A stretch of 64,000 bases of DNA from Poecilobothrus nobilitatus (lineage: Eukaryota; Arthropoda; Insecta; Diptera; Dolichopodidae). The position numbers were made by a program, and so were the translations under genes. Positions 45,425-57,473 of this stretch are shown here, one piece after another. Every line of letters begins with the position of its first letter. The first letter of the stretch is position 1. The stretch is from assembly GCA_947095535.1 (NCBI GenBank), contig OX352772.1, forward strand, positions 120,955,877 through 121,019,876. Direction: 5' to 3'. The notes under the pieces are model-generated. The model was not told the origin of the DNA. It searched no databases and saw only the letters and a program-made list of their open reading frames with translations.

Positions 45425-47165
45425 TGAGATGAATGTAATATATTTCTGTTTCCTATACAGATCGCCCAATTGAAATGAACAAGAAACTGCTATGGAAATC
45501 GAAATTCTATCGAACCAGATCAATGAAATTTTGGATGCATTTTCAGAAACTGAAATTGTTCTGCCGGGAGATTTCAACATTCATAACGGGAACTGGCTTC
45601 ATTTTTCTAGTAACACCTTTCCGAGTCAAAATTCAATTGGGAAATAAGTTGAACTATACTCCTTACTGTTCGACTTTTTGCAGCTTAAAAATCCCACTAG
45701 GATCTCGGACCGTGCTGATTAAGAAGGTCACCTCTTGGATCTGTTTGTCATCACACATCCGGAAAAATATGTGGTTTCAGTTGGTTGTCCCTTGGGTAAT
45801 TCTGACCATTGTTTTGTTAATACATGTTTCCGAATAAGCCCAATCTATAACCAGAGGTCAAACTAGTTTGGTGTTAAGGTAATACTGACTCGGAGGGCCT
45901 TAACAAGTTTTTCAGAACCTTTCTTGCTCATTTTACTACCGTAACAGAAATGTTAAATTTTCTGCAAATGCAATTAGTGAAACCATTTTATTTGGAATGA
46001 AGTCATTCATTCCTCATTTCATGAAAACTATTAAGAGGAGCTCAAAACTAGGTTTAATGGCATTCGCAAGCAAGCCATTTTCAGAAAAAAGAAGGCTTTT
46101 AAACTGTACCAAAACAACAGGTCGGAGGCTCGCAGGACCAACTATATAGTGATTACAAACATATGCAAGAGAGTTATCGACAAGCAAAAATTCTTGTTTA
46201 ACCAAAAGTTGAAGCGTAAAATCATCCATTTGCCGAAAGTCTAAAAGAAGACGTTACAGGGTCTTCTCTTGCACCAATTGTTCATAATAATAACAGAACC
46301 GTATCAGATTCCAAAGAGAAGGCCAACTTATTTGGCAACATTTTCTACTTCTTCTTCACTTCGGGTATTCATCCTACACAATGGAAGCTTGCACATGTTT
46401 TCCCAATTCCCAAAAAAGGTATAAAAAGAGATCCCTCTAACTACCGCCTTATTGCTACAACTTCGGTCCTTTCCAAAGTAATGAAAAAAATTGTGAACCA
46501 AAGTTTTTAAAATACGTGGATCACAAAGGTTTGCTTCATGACCAACAGTACGGGTTCAGAGCCCGTTGTTGAAACGGTGATCTCTTGACTTACCCTTCTG
46601 AGAAGCCAAACATCAGTCTTCTTCATTCTGGTAAGTTTGCTGTTGTGGCTCTTGCTATTTTTTAGGCTTGCGATCGAATTTGGCACGATACCCTATTAGT
46701 AAAGTGCAAAGCATTAGGTCTAGGTAAGGTCTTTCTAAAATGGATTGAAAATTTTCTTTCGAAACGTACGATGGATATTCATCTGACATTTTTAAAAAAA
46801 ATGCTAGTGTCCCTCAAGGATCCGTTTTGCACTATTGCACTATTGCAAAACAAATCTTTGAGGGCACAAAAATTGCACTATTAGTGAGTTATATAACGAT
46901 TTAGCAAAAATTCAAAAATGGGGTCAAGTCAACAGAGTTGGTTTCAACACCAAAAAAACGCAATGCCTTCAAATCTCCCGAAAAATTACCACTACTATTC
47001 CCAACCTACTATTTCAAAGAAAAGTTTTGCAGCATTCAACAGATTTAAACTTGTTGGGTATCGAGTTAAACCAAAAATTAACTCGGTCAAATCACGTTCT
47101 TTGTATAGCTAAAGATACAGCTAAATGTTTGGATTTTTGTATTGTGTAAGTTGGTAATTCATGTG
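45425..47165 (+). pseudogene. LINE-D copy 2: ORF2 remains
   Basis: Begins inside the endonuclease (IYFCFLYRSPN, ETEIVLPGDFNIHNGNW, GCPLGNSDHCFVNTCF) straight after the thumb of copy 1, a head-to-tail junction. Linker and RT pieces: GIHPTQWKLAHVFPIPKKG, YRLIATTSVLSKVMKKIV, HKGLLHDQQYGFRAR, then CDRIWHDTLLVKCKALG. The FADD box is not found: the region collapses after VSLKDP. It ends as ..KINSVKSRSLYS. Confidence 0.7.
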
Positions 47166-47290
47166 TACGATTTACTTAAATTTAAGGAGAACATTAACCT
47201 GAGGAAGCACGCGTAATTCCTTTTGATGACTTTCGAGTTTTCCGCCAGCCCTCGTAAAAAAAAATTTATATATATATATATATAATCTTC
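47166..47290 (+). repeat. LINE-D 3' tail with (TA)n, copy 2
   Basis: CTGAGGAAGCACGCG, GATGACTTTCGAGTTTTCC, CAGCCCTCGTAAAAAAAAA and then (TA)n. The same string with few changes ends copy 3 at 50560-50642. It marks the 3' terminus of the family. Confidence 0.7.
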
Positions 47291-48777
47291 AACACCTGTT
47301 TGCCGAGTTATTTCACTATAAATGTAGAGAGAAGTGAAACATTAAAGAGATTCTGCAGTAGAATACAGTACAAATTTCATGCAAACGATTAACCAAAATA
47401 ATAAACTATATGATTCCCTATAATATTCACTTCGTTCTTTGAGTGGCAACTATGATTGGTCACTTGAATTAAAACGAATAGGAATTCCAGGACAAATTTG
47501 AAATATCTGTAAAATAACAATTCAATTCAAGGGATACACTTTCAACTATTTATCGTTGATATCTGAGCGGAAACAGAACAGCATAAACTTAAATTGTTGA
47601 GATACAATCAGCAGCAATTAAGATGTAAGTTTTATAATGGATATGACGATGCAATAAATAACAACCTCACTATGGATAAAATTGGAAAAAATTGTAATAC
47701 TTTCCAACTATGTTCTAAAATCATCCAGATGAATGGCAGCAAAAATTTCAGGATGTAATGGCAATCATTCAAAGCAACCTTTGTTCATCACATTCATATG
47801 CAATAAGAATTGGAATGAATTCATGCGTTTCATTATAACGATGGAAGTAAACAGCAAACGGAAGATCGAGTAGATTTTGTGAATAGAGAAACTAAAGAAA
47901 AGAAGAAGAAAAACGGGATAATAAAAGTTCATTAAAAATTGTGGCCTATCTCGCGATGGTTGGATGTCATCGAATTTCAAAAATAGGACTTTCCCATTGG
48001 CATATTTGTAATTCCTGGGAGACCAGATCCAACAATTCCAAGAAACGAAGAATTATATAAAATAATTAAAAAATGTATGATTCACAGACCGTCGAAATAT
48101 TAACAGAAACAGGAACTATTCGGAATTTAATTAACAATATGACAACAAATTCAGAATACTTGACTATTTTTAAAGAAAGATCAACCCCAAAAAATCATTC
48201 ACAATAGAACTAAACAAAATTTTTCGATTATTCAATGTAGGTCAGAAGAAAATTTTCATAGAAATCGTTAATGCCATAGAAAACGGAATTTCAACCATTT
48301 ATTTCACTGATGGAGCAGGAGGAGAGACTTTCGGATAGAAGTTAATTGAAGATAACAGACTCAGAGATAAACATCATCCAGGTTAATATATTGTACAGAT
48401 CACATAAAAGAAATACAGTTTAAATTCCAAGGATTCCATTGATTTTCTCTCATGGATTATCATTTGAGCTCAGAAGAAGGTAGTCTCCACTAATAACATG
48501 TTTTGCAATGACAATCAGCTAAAGTCAGAGAGAAACACTAAACAAAGTTTCCACCTATCTGGATAAACCAGTATTTTCTCAAGAACAAGACTTGAACAAA
48601 TAGATCGAAAAGACATAAAGAAAATTCATAGCAAAAAGAAGCACTTTGAATAACACCTTCATAAGTTGTTAATGTGAGATATATGAGCAGTGTTGGATAA
48701 AGAAAGGTAAAAGCAGAAAAAAAAAGTTTCAGCAGAAAATCAACAAAATCTAAGCGATCAAAAATTTAAATGATCAA

Positions 48778-48825
<48 letters not shown>

Positions 48826-49215
48826 GCAGAAACACAGTGAAAGTTATTGATCTCTTAAACAATTGACAATGTTGAAATAATAAAATGAATAGCAAACAAT
48901 TAATAAAAAAAACAGAAGTAAAATGTTTTATTTTTGGAAAAGAATTCGGTCTTATGAATCAGAAATAATAAATATATAAATAGTAGTTAAATATTGAGGA
49001 AATTCTAAAATAAACTAGTCTATAAAATTTTAAAATTGTATTTAAAATAAGGATGTATGATTTTAACAAATACAAACAAAAAATAAAAACAAAACTAAGT
49101 TCGGACCCGTGTTCTATTCCAGGGCTGTAGGAGGGCCGAACTCTGCATTAATAATTTCATTCTTTATTGAATTGAATTTCGACTTTAATACAATTAATTT
49201 AGTTAGCATTGGCAA
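47291..49215. other. Interval without identifiable gene
   Basis: Short frames only, none recognised. The composition (47300-48760) is less AT-rich and looks like eroded coding sequence of unknown type. A (TA)n microsatellite lies at about 48780-48821. At 49098-49140 an inverted pair GTTCGGACC..GGGCCGAAC can form a small hairpin. Confidence 0.4.
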
Positions 49216-50160
49216 TAAACTAGTTTCTAATGGTTTCAACCCAACGGAAGGTTGCACATGATTTCCCAATTCCCAAAACAAGTATCAAAAGCGATCCCTC
49301 TAACTACCGCCCTATTGCTAAAACTTCGATCCTTTCCAAAGCAATAGTAAAAATTGTGAATCAAAAGCTTTTGAAATACCTGGATAACAAAGGTTTGTTT
49401 CATGACAGACAATACGGGTTCAGAGCCCGTTGTTCAACTGGTGATCTCATGACTTATTTTCATACCTACTGACTTATTTTCGACCTACTTTCATTAACCT
49501 ACAATCCGATCCACAGCTTCGCAGACGACAGCACCCTTGTCCTATGAGTTTCATAGCTGCTTCATACCCACTTCCTATGAGTTTCAAAGCTGCTGTAACA
49601 TTAATTAAAATAAGCCGCTGTAACATTAAGAAAAATCAAAAATGGGGTGAAGACAACATAGTTGATTTCAGCACCAAAAAAATCAATGCTGTCTGATCTC
49701 CCGAAAAATTGCTACCACTATTCCTAACCTACTATTTCAGGGAGAAGTTTTGCAGCATTCAACAGATTAAAACATGCTGGATATCGAGTTAAACCAAAAT
49801 TTGACTTGGTCAAATCACATTTTTGGTATAGCTAAAGATGCAGCTAAATGTTCGGTACCGCTACAAAAACCTTCTTTTCCTAATCTGATCTTCTTAATAT
49901 CTATAAAACGTACATTAGGCCGAAAGTGGAGTATAATGCACACATTTGAGCTGCAGGTCTTCAAACAGCGCTGGGTTATCTAGATAATGTGCAAAACAGA
50001 GCTATTCGCCTTATCAACGACCCCAGTGTAACTTCAAAGCTCACTCCACTCAGCCATCGCCGTACAGTTGGGTCACTGACCTTGTTTTATAGATATCTCG
50101 TAGAGATAAACACGTGCGAAAGAAATAAAACAGTTAATGCCCCTCCAACGAGAAACAAGG
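49216..50160 (+). pseudogene. LINE-D copy 3: RT and thumb remains
   Basis: Starts within the RT (NPTERKVAHDFPIPK-like, shifted), then PSNYRPIAKTSILSKAIVKI and NKGLFHDRQYGFRARCSTGD. A deletion follows, then IHSFADDSTLV, then the thumb (LNQNLTWSNHIFGIAKDAAK, VQNRAIRLINDPSVTSK). The FADD motif is present. 5' truncation and deletions make it non-functional. Confidence 0.7.
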
Positions 50161-50612
50161 AGTGAAACAGAAGCTCATCCCTATCATGAAGAGTTATGAA
50201 GATGGCGAAATACAGCTTATACAAATTCGTCTGTTATGTGCACGTCCCGTTTGTGGAACCATATACCATCACATGTGTAATTCATGTGTACGATATACCA
50301 TCACAAAGTTTGTAATTCATATGTGTACGATTTACTTAAGTTTAAGAAGAACATTAACATCTTTTTTCAAAATATCCCTCTGAATTTTCCTACCTATCCC
50401 CCATAATCCCAAATTTCCCAATTCCAAATTCCCCAATCATCCTTCCTACATCCATATCCCCAAAACCAAGCTGTACATTTGTATTAAATGTTCCATCCTA
50501 AAGTTTGTTTTTAAAAGGGGGGTGGTTTTGGTTGGTTAAAGTCCAACACTACCCTGAGGAACCACGTACAGTTCCTCTTGGTGACTTTCGAGTTTTCCAC
50601 CAACCCTCGTAA

Positions 50613-50642
<30 letters not shown>
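50161..50642 (+). repeat. LINE-D 3' UTR and (TA)n tail, copy 3
   Basis: Contains a duplicated phrase with GTAATTCATGTGTACGAT (near 50277 and 50310), also seen near 47155 in copy 2. It ends with CTGAGGAACCACG, GACTTTCGAGTTTTCC, CAACCCTCGTAAAAAAAAA and (TA)n. Confidence 0.65.
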
Positions 50643-50645
<3 letters not shown>

Positions 50646-50834
50646 TTATAATAGGAATTAAAATACAATTTTTACTTAAATTTTACAATATTAGAATTTA
50701 TTAAATATTTCCTACATATTTTTCGATTTTTGCAACATCATCAGAAAGTATGACAGTCGCTACTAATTATTTATAAAATTACAAAAACAATCATATAAAA
50801 ATACGAACAAAAAATTAAATAAAACTATTGAGAA

Positions 50835-51345
50835 TTGGAGTGTATAACAAATTTGTCTGCTCGCTTATAATATTTTTACCTTGAGGGAGAGCTTTTTTAA
50901 TTTCAATCGATTCTAAAACATTTAATTTTTTACCTTTGTTTTCTACTGTATTTATTTTCTATATGTAAAACCTTAAGATTATTTAAGCTACAATTATGAT
51001 TCATGTATAAAATATGCCCTGTGTAATAAAAATTAGAATCATTTTTATTGTACTTAAACGAATAAATATGATTGAAAAATCTGGCTTTAAAATTTCTGCC
51101 TCTTTGGTCAATATAAAAATACAGTCATTACACTTAATTTCATAAACACCTCATTTACTTAGACGATTCTCTGGTGTAACTTTATTAGCAAAAATGTTTT
51201 TTAAAATATTTGTATTATAGAACCCGACATTACAATTCAATTTATTTTTAAAAATATTAGAAATTTTATACCTTGTTTTACCTATGTATGCCGAATCAAC
51301 GCATTTCCTATCACTGTTGTTTACTATTGAGAAAACATTATTTAC
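50835..51345 (-). pseudogene. Penelope-like element: GIY-YIG endonuclease fragment
   Basis: On the minus strand SAYIGKTRYKISNIFKNKLN and NRLSK are followed by GVYEIKCNDC. After a one-base shift come FYIDQRGRNFKARFFNHIYS, then NFYYTGHILYMNHNCSLNN, then KGKKLNVLESIEIKKALPQG. GVY..KC..C, YI.Q.GR.FK.RF..H and E..EI.KA are the hallmark segments of the Penelope GIY-YIG nuclease; here YIG reads YID. A frameshift and stops make it a pseudogene. The RT part is not next to it; a separate RT scrap is at 6008-6193. Confidence 0.7.
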
Positions 51346-53320
51346 ATTACATTATTAAACAATTTTTTTATTTTAAATCATTTTAAACCTCCATAACTTT
51401 GTAACTGATGGGGTTATGGAATCATTAGGGCATAAAAATTAAAGCTAACAACTTACTCTATAAAATAGATTTTTTTTATCTCTCTATAATAGTAAGCCGT
51501 TCAAAAGTTGTAAATTTTTTTATGAAAAGCCCCTAAAAAATCTTTAATCTCTCATATCTCGAAAAAGGTCCAGAATAGACCCCACCCTCCAATTCAATTT
51601 TTTGTTCGTCTCCGTATGCCCGATCACCCATTTCAAGAAAGACCATCGAGTCGGAAACACCCTGTATATGCATTTACTTTGATGCAATTTAATATACAAA
51701 TCGCGATACAAGTCCCGATACTGTATCATAATGTAAACCAAGCTTAACCACAAAAACAATGAATCAATTCGAATACTTAAAGGTTTTACAGAAAGGGAAA
51801 ATAATGTTAATCCCAGTGTTTGTTTTTTTTTTTTTTATAAAAGTTATTATTTTCTTTTCTCGGAATTATTACTGAGAGAAGATATCAATTAATAACTCTA
51901 AAAGCAAAACAATCTACTGAAACTGTTATAAGATTACTTAATTTATAATAATTACAATTCATAATAATTAATCTAAGGCTATGTTTTCACTATGAACAGG
52001 AAAAGGGAATAAATCCAACTATTTATGTTACTCTACAAATGGCAATTAGAAAAATTCGAAGCACACAAAGACAACGAAGCTTTCCAAATTTAAAAATGCT
52101 ATTTTGATTATTTTTATTAAATATTCATAAATTAATAAAAGCATCTTAAATAAATTTGTGATTATTTAATAAAAATATAAGGATAACAGTCAGAGACACG
52201 ATATTTTCCGATCAGGTGCATATCATATAATAAAATAATTTTTCTTAAACAAAGAGTTATATATAACTATAACTAAAACAAAATTAATTAATACCTATTA
52301 ATTACTATTCATTTGTTGTCAAAATGAAATATAACATTTAGTATTTTTTTTAATTTGAAATTTCCGTATATTATAATAAATTGCTGTATAAATTATTAAT
52401 AGTATTCTTAGCAGAAGGCCTCGTTGCTATCGCTAATTTCCAAACTTTAACTTAACAATAATTGTATTTTTAGTTAAGTAAAATAATAATATTTTAAATT
52501 ATTGTTTTTGAAAAACAATGTTTACATATATAATTCGAAATAAATTAATAAAAAAAAGGTACAAGATATGAAATAGCACAAAAAGTGCAATATAAATTTA
52601 ATAAAAGTATTATTGATCTCATCAATAGCATATTGAACATTATAAAAACAGATACAAAAGCGTGTGAAAAAGGAATGTATAAAATAAGGGATCATAATAT
52701 ATAAAGTCATTAAAATCCGTTAATTTAAAATGTATTTCTAAGTTTTATTCGCTGCATAATGTAATTTAATACACTCTTTTTTAAGACAAAATTGATTTTT
52801 AGACAAAATTGATGTTAAAAAAAGCTGATTTTTTATTATATTTCTGCTTTAAATAATTATATACAATTAATACATTAATTATCTGTGATAAAACTCCAGG
52901 TGATATGTAATTTCTTTTTAACATATTTAAATATGATAAAATTGTAAATAACTATCCAAAACAAATAATTATTCACGTAAAATATTAATCAAATTTTATT
53001 ATTATTATTATTTTTTTTAATGCTTTTAATCATGAACTTAATATTTATAAGAGTACAAGTAAGTTAAAATTTAGATGTGATGACAGAACGCCCTCGAAAA
53101 TAAAACAGGCTTTAATTACAAAACTTTTGGAATTAACGCTCATGGGCGTAATTGGATTAAAGCCCATAATTAAAAGGAATTAAAAACCTCGAGCTTTAAT
53201 TTCTTTTGAATTGCAATTAACACCCATACTATTTTTTGGTATAAATAGAAATAGTAATAGAATATGTGGAGGGAACGCACTATAACTCTATTCTAGTATA
53301 ATTGGTATAATTTATAATAT
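51346..53320. other. AT-rich interval, no gene seen
   Basis: A less AT-rich patch at 51540-51672 ends with GGAAACACCCTGTATA, a phrase that often occurs at ends of insect repeats. It may be the edge of an unclassified element. The rest (51680-53320) is A/T-rich with no frame over 62 codons and may be intron or 3' flank of the PPIP5K gene on the minus strand. Confidence 0.45.
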
Positions 53321-54669
53321 GGCCCTGATATAGATAGTCATATTACTTTCATTTTTTTATGAAAAAAAATTTTTGATTTGGAGAGTTATAAAAAATGCAA
53401 TTAATTATCGAAAATGAAAGCAAGCTTTTTGATAGTCGTTTTTTATGAATATACTCATTTAAAACGTCGAATTTTCTCATTTTGAAATTGTTAAATGAGA
53501 GCTTGTAAAAATGGATTTAGGAAAAAAGTATTAAGCATTTTATTTATATTTATGTGAATGTAGGCATTTTTATAAGCAATGACTATGCAGTAGCATAAGT
53601 TGCAAGATAGTTTGTAAGTTGTGATAGTTTGTGCATTAGAAGCCGTATCGATATGATTTCAAAAAGGTACTCATCAATTTTGTAGTAAAATTTAAACATT
53701 GCAAAAAAAAATAAAAAAGATTTACTTGTAAGGCCCCAATAAACGGAACAGAAAACACTAAAGAGCCTAAAACTAACTCTTCGGAGCTATTTTTAATCTT
53801 TTTTTAGTTTATATTAAAGTATAAACTAGTCCCCAACGTTTTGAAAATCGCATCACATCCAACTTCTTGTTCCCAAGATACGGGGCTTCTCCAAAATAAC
53901 AGCCAGTATTTATAAAAGTCAGTATTTATTGTTCTCATTATACAGACTATTTAATAATTTACGAGCACTTAATTTTTTACTTTTAGCTTTTCTTTTCTTT
54001 GTATAGCCAAAACCTCAAAATAAGAAAGTATTGCCGGTTTAAAAAAAAATATGAACGTACGACATTTTGCGAATATTTATATGTATGTATATATTTTTTA
54101 TATGAATTTAAGAGAACTTATGAATATGCAAAAAATCCCCGTATTTTACGAATTAGAAGTCGGACCAATATAATTTAGAAAAGGTACTCACCCATTTTAT
54201 AGTACAATTTTAAAAGTAACAAAAAAAAACAAAGGTTGACTTTTATTTTTTCTTTTTTAGTTTCTATTACAGTATCGGGGACTACGCATTTTAAATAACA
54301 TCGACCCGACTTCTTTTTCTCAAGATCCGGAAAATTCACCAAAATAACAGTATTATTGAAAGTCAGTTATTCTCATTTACAGTTTTTATTTTAAAATTTT
54401 TATTTTGAAAGTTTATTATTCTCATTATACAGACAATGTTATTTAATAATTTACGAGCACATAATGTTTTACTTTTTTTAACTTTGCTTTTCTTTGTATA
54501 GTCAAAATCTCAACATAAGAAAATATTGTCCGTTTAAAAAAATATATATAAATCATTTTAATTTCAAATTCCATATCATTTGTTCAGGCCATCGAAATTT
54601 CAAAAAATTATTAAAATGATATGATTTTTGTTATTTTCAGTTTGTGGAATGACTATCGAAATCAGGGCC
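53321..54669. mobile_element. MITE copy 2 (larger, with an internal duplication)
   Basis: Left end GGCCCTGATATAGATAGTCA; right end GACTATCGAAATCAGGGCC. Flanks AATAT on both sides, a possible 5-bp target duplication. Interior matches copy 1 (12446-13295) in reverse orientation. A segment of about 200 bases (CTTCTTGTTCCCAAGATACG.., ATTTACGAGCAC, GAAAGTATTG) at 53850-54045 is repeated, diverged, at 54305-54535 and accounts for much of the extra 500 bp. No transposase. Confidence 0.75.
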
Positions 54670-55903
54670 AATATTTTTCCTACCGTGTAATACCGTTGAA
54701 AACCAATTTGATTTAATTTCATTTAATAAGGACTTTTTTTCAAGATTGTCTTAATTAAAAACAATTAGGTAGCGCGCTATAAGACCTTTTTCACATTTCA
54801 ATGAAAATTAATGCCTTTTTCGCAAAAAGGTCTTTTTCATTCTAATGTAAAATAAAACTTTTTTTCCAAATTTGAAAAATAAAGACTTTTTGTTACTGTA
54901 ATTATAAATTCTAAATTTTAATATGTAAATATAACAGGGCCTAATGTATGCAAAAAGTAATTTGAAAGAATTTTATAGTTGGATATAAATCAGCGTTTTA
55001 ATAACTTGTTTAGCAGACGCTTGGGAGCGGCAGCCTTAAAATCTGATATTAAAATGAATGTGTTGTAATATGTATCTAAAAAATATAATTAGAGAGTTTT
55101 TTAGAGTTTAATTCAAAATGTGGGTAATAATGTAATAACATAGTAACCCATAGTAACCTTTATGTTATTCATGATAATAACCTTTGTTTTTCAATCCTTT
55201 TTCGAAATGTGCAAATCTTACGATCTAGTCGAATTAAGTCCCGTAGGCTGTAATTTTTTTTGAAAAAGAATTAAAGCCTACGGGCGTTAATCCCAAAAAT
55301 AGAGAAACTAATTTCGCTAGCGTTCTGTTACTGCACCTAAAATTTAATAATGAGAACGTCATTTTTGAAGAAAGAGAATTCTCTTATACAAATTAGTTAT
55401 CCATAACATTATCTCAATTAATCTGAATATTTATTTTAAGCAAGTGAAAATAAATAATTAAAATAAAATTGACCAAATTAAAAGTAGGATATTATAAGTC
55501 ATATATTATCAGACATTAATAATGAATAAAACTATTAAAATTCTCTATGAAAAGAAGTATTACTATAGTAATATTGCTTGTTGTACATTCCAATATTTTC
55601 TAGAACATGTACATATTTTTAGTTCGATTTTTTATAATTTAAAAAAATAAATTTTGATATTATAGTTATATCATCTATAATTATAGTTATCAAATTCTCA
55701 ATGTTCAATGTTTTTTACTACATATTTAAAATGTAATATGAAAGTTACCAACCAGTTAAAATTTAAGTTTCAATTAGTACTATTATTGTAAAACAAAAAC
55801 AAATTTTCTACGAAAACTGAAAACATTGTTCAAAAACAAAATTCTTTAGCAAAATATTATTAGAACGCTTTATTGAGAAATTTCAAACTAAATCTTATCA
55901 TAC
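54670..55903. other. AT-rich interval, likely intron or 3' side of PPIP5K
   Basis: No exon with good splice borders was found. It follows the donor of the last recognised exon (GTATGA on the minus strand at 55903 downward), so at least part should be intron. Confidence 0.4.
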
Positions 55904-56156
55904 CTTTAGTATTTTGATCTCTATTATTGTATGATCTAGAACATGATTCGGTTTCAGGACTTAATTTGCTATTAGACATTAGTAAGCCCGATTGTTTGGA
56001 TTGTGCAAGCTCTTCGCTCAACCTTTTTGCTAGATCTCGTGCTTCATGACCACAAACTGTATGATGAGTTCCTATTGGAATAGGTTTAGAAGCAGATATA
56101 TATTCTAACCCCGATCGTGATGCTTGTTTTTCACAATTTTCGTCTAATGATATTTC
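55904..56156 (-). CDS. PPIP5K: PPIP5K exon c (253 bp)
   Basis: On the minus strand the exon starts after AAATTTAG and ends AAAG before GTATGA. The reading [15 protein letters not shown], then [20 protein letters not shown], then [11 protein letters not shown] continues in phase 0 from exon b and leaves one base in the last codon. It is a polar, Ser-rich linker after the phosphatase-like domain; this part varies between species, so the assignment rests on frame continuity and splice sites. The next exon downstream was not found in this window. Confidence 0.7.
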
Positions 56157-56228
56157 CTAAATTTTATATTTTTATAAACATGTATTAATTAAGAAATAAT
56201 ATGTAATTATATAAAAGGCAATACAAAC

Positions 56229-56303
56229 TTCAGAAATAGAGCACTCGTTTACTATAGTATCGCTTTCTTCTTCTATTCTGTAGGGCTTTTTATCCTCCAA
56301 AAC
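56229..56303 (-). CDS. PPIP5K: PPIP5K exon b (75 bp)
   Basis: Too short to stand out as an open frame. Minus strand: acceptor GTGTATTTTAG, 25 codons (VLEDKKPYRIEEESDTIVNE, then CSISE), donor GTTTGT. Both borders are in phase 0, matching exon a (ends ..IVREL) and exon c (begins EISLD). Acidic linker; no domain. Confidence 0.7.
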
Positions 56304-56345
56304 CTAAAATACACGCTTATTAATTTTAAAACATTTTTATCTTAC

Positions 56346-56899
56346 CAATTCCCTTACAATACTTTTTGTTTGAGCTTCATTTCGACTATGAGGGCGAAAA
56401 CCGGGCCCAGGCGGTAGATTTTTTTGAACACAACAATTTACACCGGGACTGAAGTGTAATTCAACATGAAATCTCTCTTCCGACGACGGATCTTTTGTTG
56501 GATCTTCATAAAGCATAATGACAATTTGAGACATATAATTTAATTCAGATACCATCGAAATATAGTCCATTGCTCTACGCCATTGTTCATCTGTTACAAT
56601 ATTAAGGAGCCCTCCATAACGCAGAACAGTTAACAATGAATGAACGTGACTTTCACTTGTAAAATAAAGACGTGTTCTTACATGTCGACCTGGACTTGAC
56701 ACTCCGTGACTGTATCTAGGATTTAAGCGATTGACACTTTCGTCGCCAGATTCTTCAATATTTCGTTGCAAATCTGATTTAATTTTTTTCAATAACGGTG
56801 TGCAGATACCTTGACCTATTGTTAATTTTTCTTGTGTTGTTAAACCATATTCTTGAGGTATTACAATATCAGCAAGATATTTTGCATACATATACAACT
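56346..56899 (-). CDS. PPIP5K: PPIP5K exon a: part of the phosphatase-like domain
   Basis: PPIP5K/Vip1 enzymes phosphorylate InsP6 and InsP7 to inositol pyrophosphates through an N-terminal kinase domain and also carry a histidine acid phosphatase-like domain; they act mainly in the cytosol. This exon of 554 bp encodes 184 residues of the second domain: [94 protein letters not shown]. These blocks are strongly conserved from yeast to animals. The exon begins after ACATTTTCCAG (two bases of a split codon) and ends at TTG before GTAAGA; reading through that donor adds three false residues. The kinase exons must lie upstream, beyond 57000 and probably outside the window. No stops; GC is higher than in the surroundings. 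Confidence 0.88.
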
Positions 56900-57470
56900 C
56901 TGGAAAATGTAAACAGAAAAAAAATATGTAGATGTTAAAATATAAATAAGTTTTAAACGTTAGATGTCACCGTTGTTAAAGTCCCTTTATTCGGCGGACC
57001 TACCATTTGCCATAGCGACTGTAATACTTCATTAAACTTTTTTTTAATTAACTATTGTAAAATAATTTATTCATATTATACCAAACGTTTATACATTTAT
57101 TTGTAAATTAATTATTTAGAGAATGCGATATTTGCCCTTAACGTTTATCTAGTAATTTATAGAATTTTATTTTGGAGATTTGCTTTCATAATTTTCTTGT
57201 TGTTGCAATATTAAATTATAATAATTTTCAATATTAATATAATAATATAATTATTTTTAATATTAATAATCATATTAAATTATAATTCATTCTTAATTCA
57301 TACTTTGTGGGCTAAATGTCGTTTAGAATTAAATTAATAAATCAATAATTTTTTTAAATTTTTTTAAAATGGTACTCAGTTATAATGGTATCATAAATTA
57401 TTAAAAAAAAAAAAAGGATTGAATCAATCAAACGTAAACTTAAACGTTAAAAAAAAAAAAGGAAATAATT
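56900..57470. other. AT-rich intronic sequence, no gene seen
   Basis: Upstream of PPIP5K exon a on the minus strand, so intron by position. The polypyrimidine stretch just before the acceptor is visible (TTTTTTTTCTGTTTACATTT on the minus strand). Nothing else identified before CR1-C. Confidence 0.5.
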
Positions 57471-57473
57471 AAT

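Noticed and set aside
49098..49140. Inverted pair GTTCGGACC..GGGCCGAAC as a transposon end or terminator
   Set aside because: A single small hairpin without a partner end or neighbouring element; too little to call.
56337..56345. C-terminal end of the PPIP5K open frame (VR then stop)
   Set aside because: These codons read through a GTAAGA donor into the intron. The exon ends at 56346 and joins exon b in phase.
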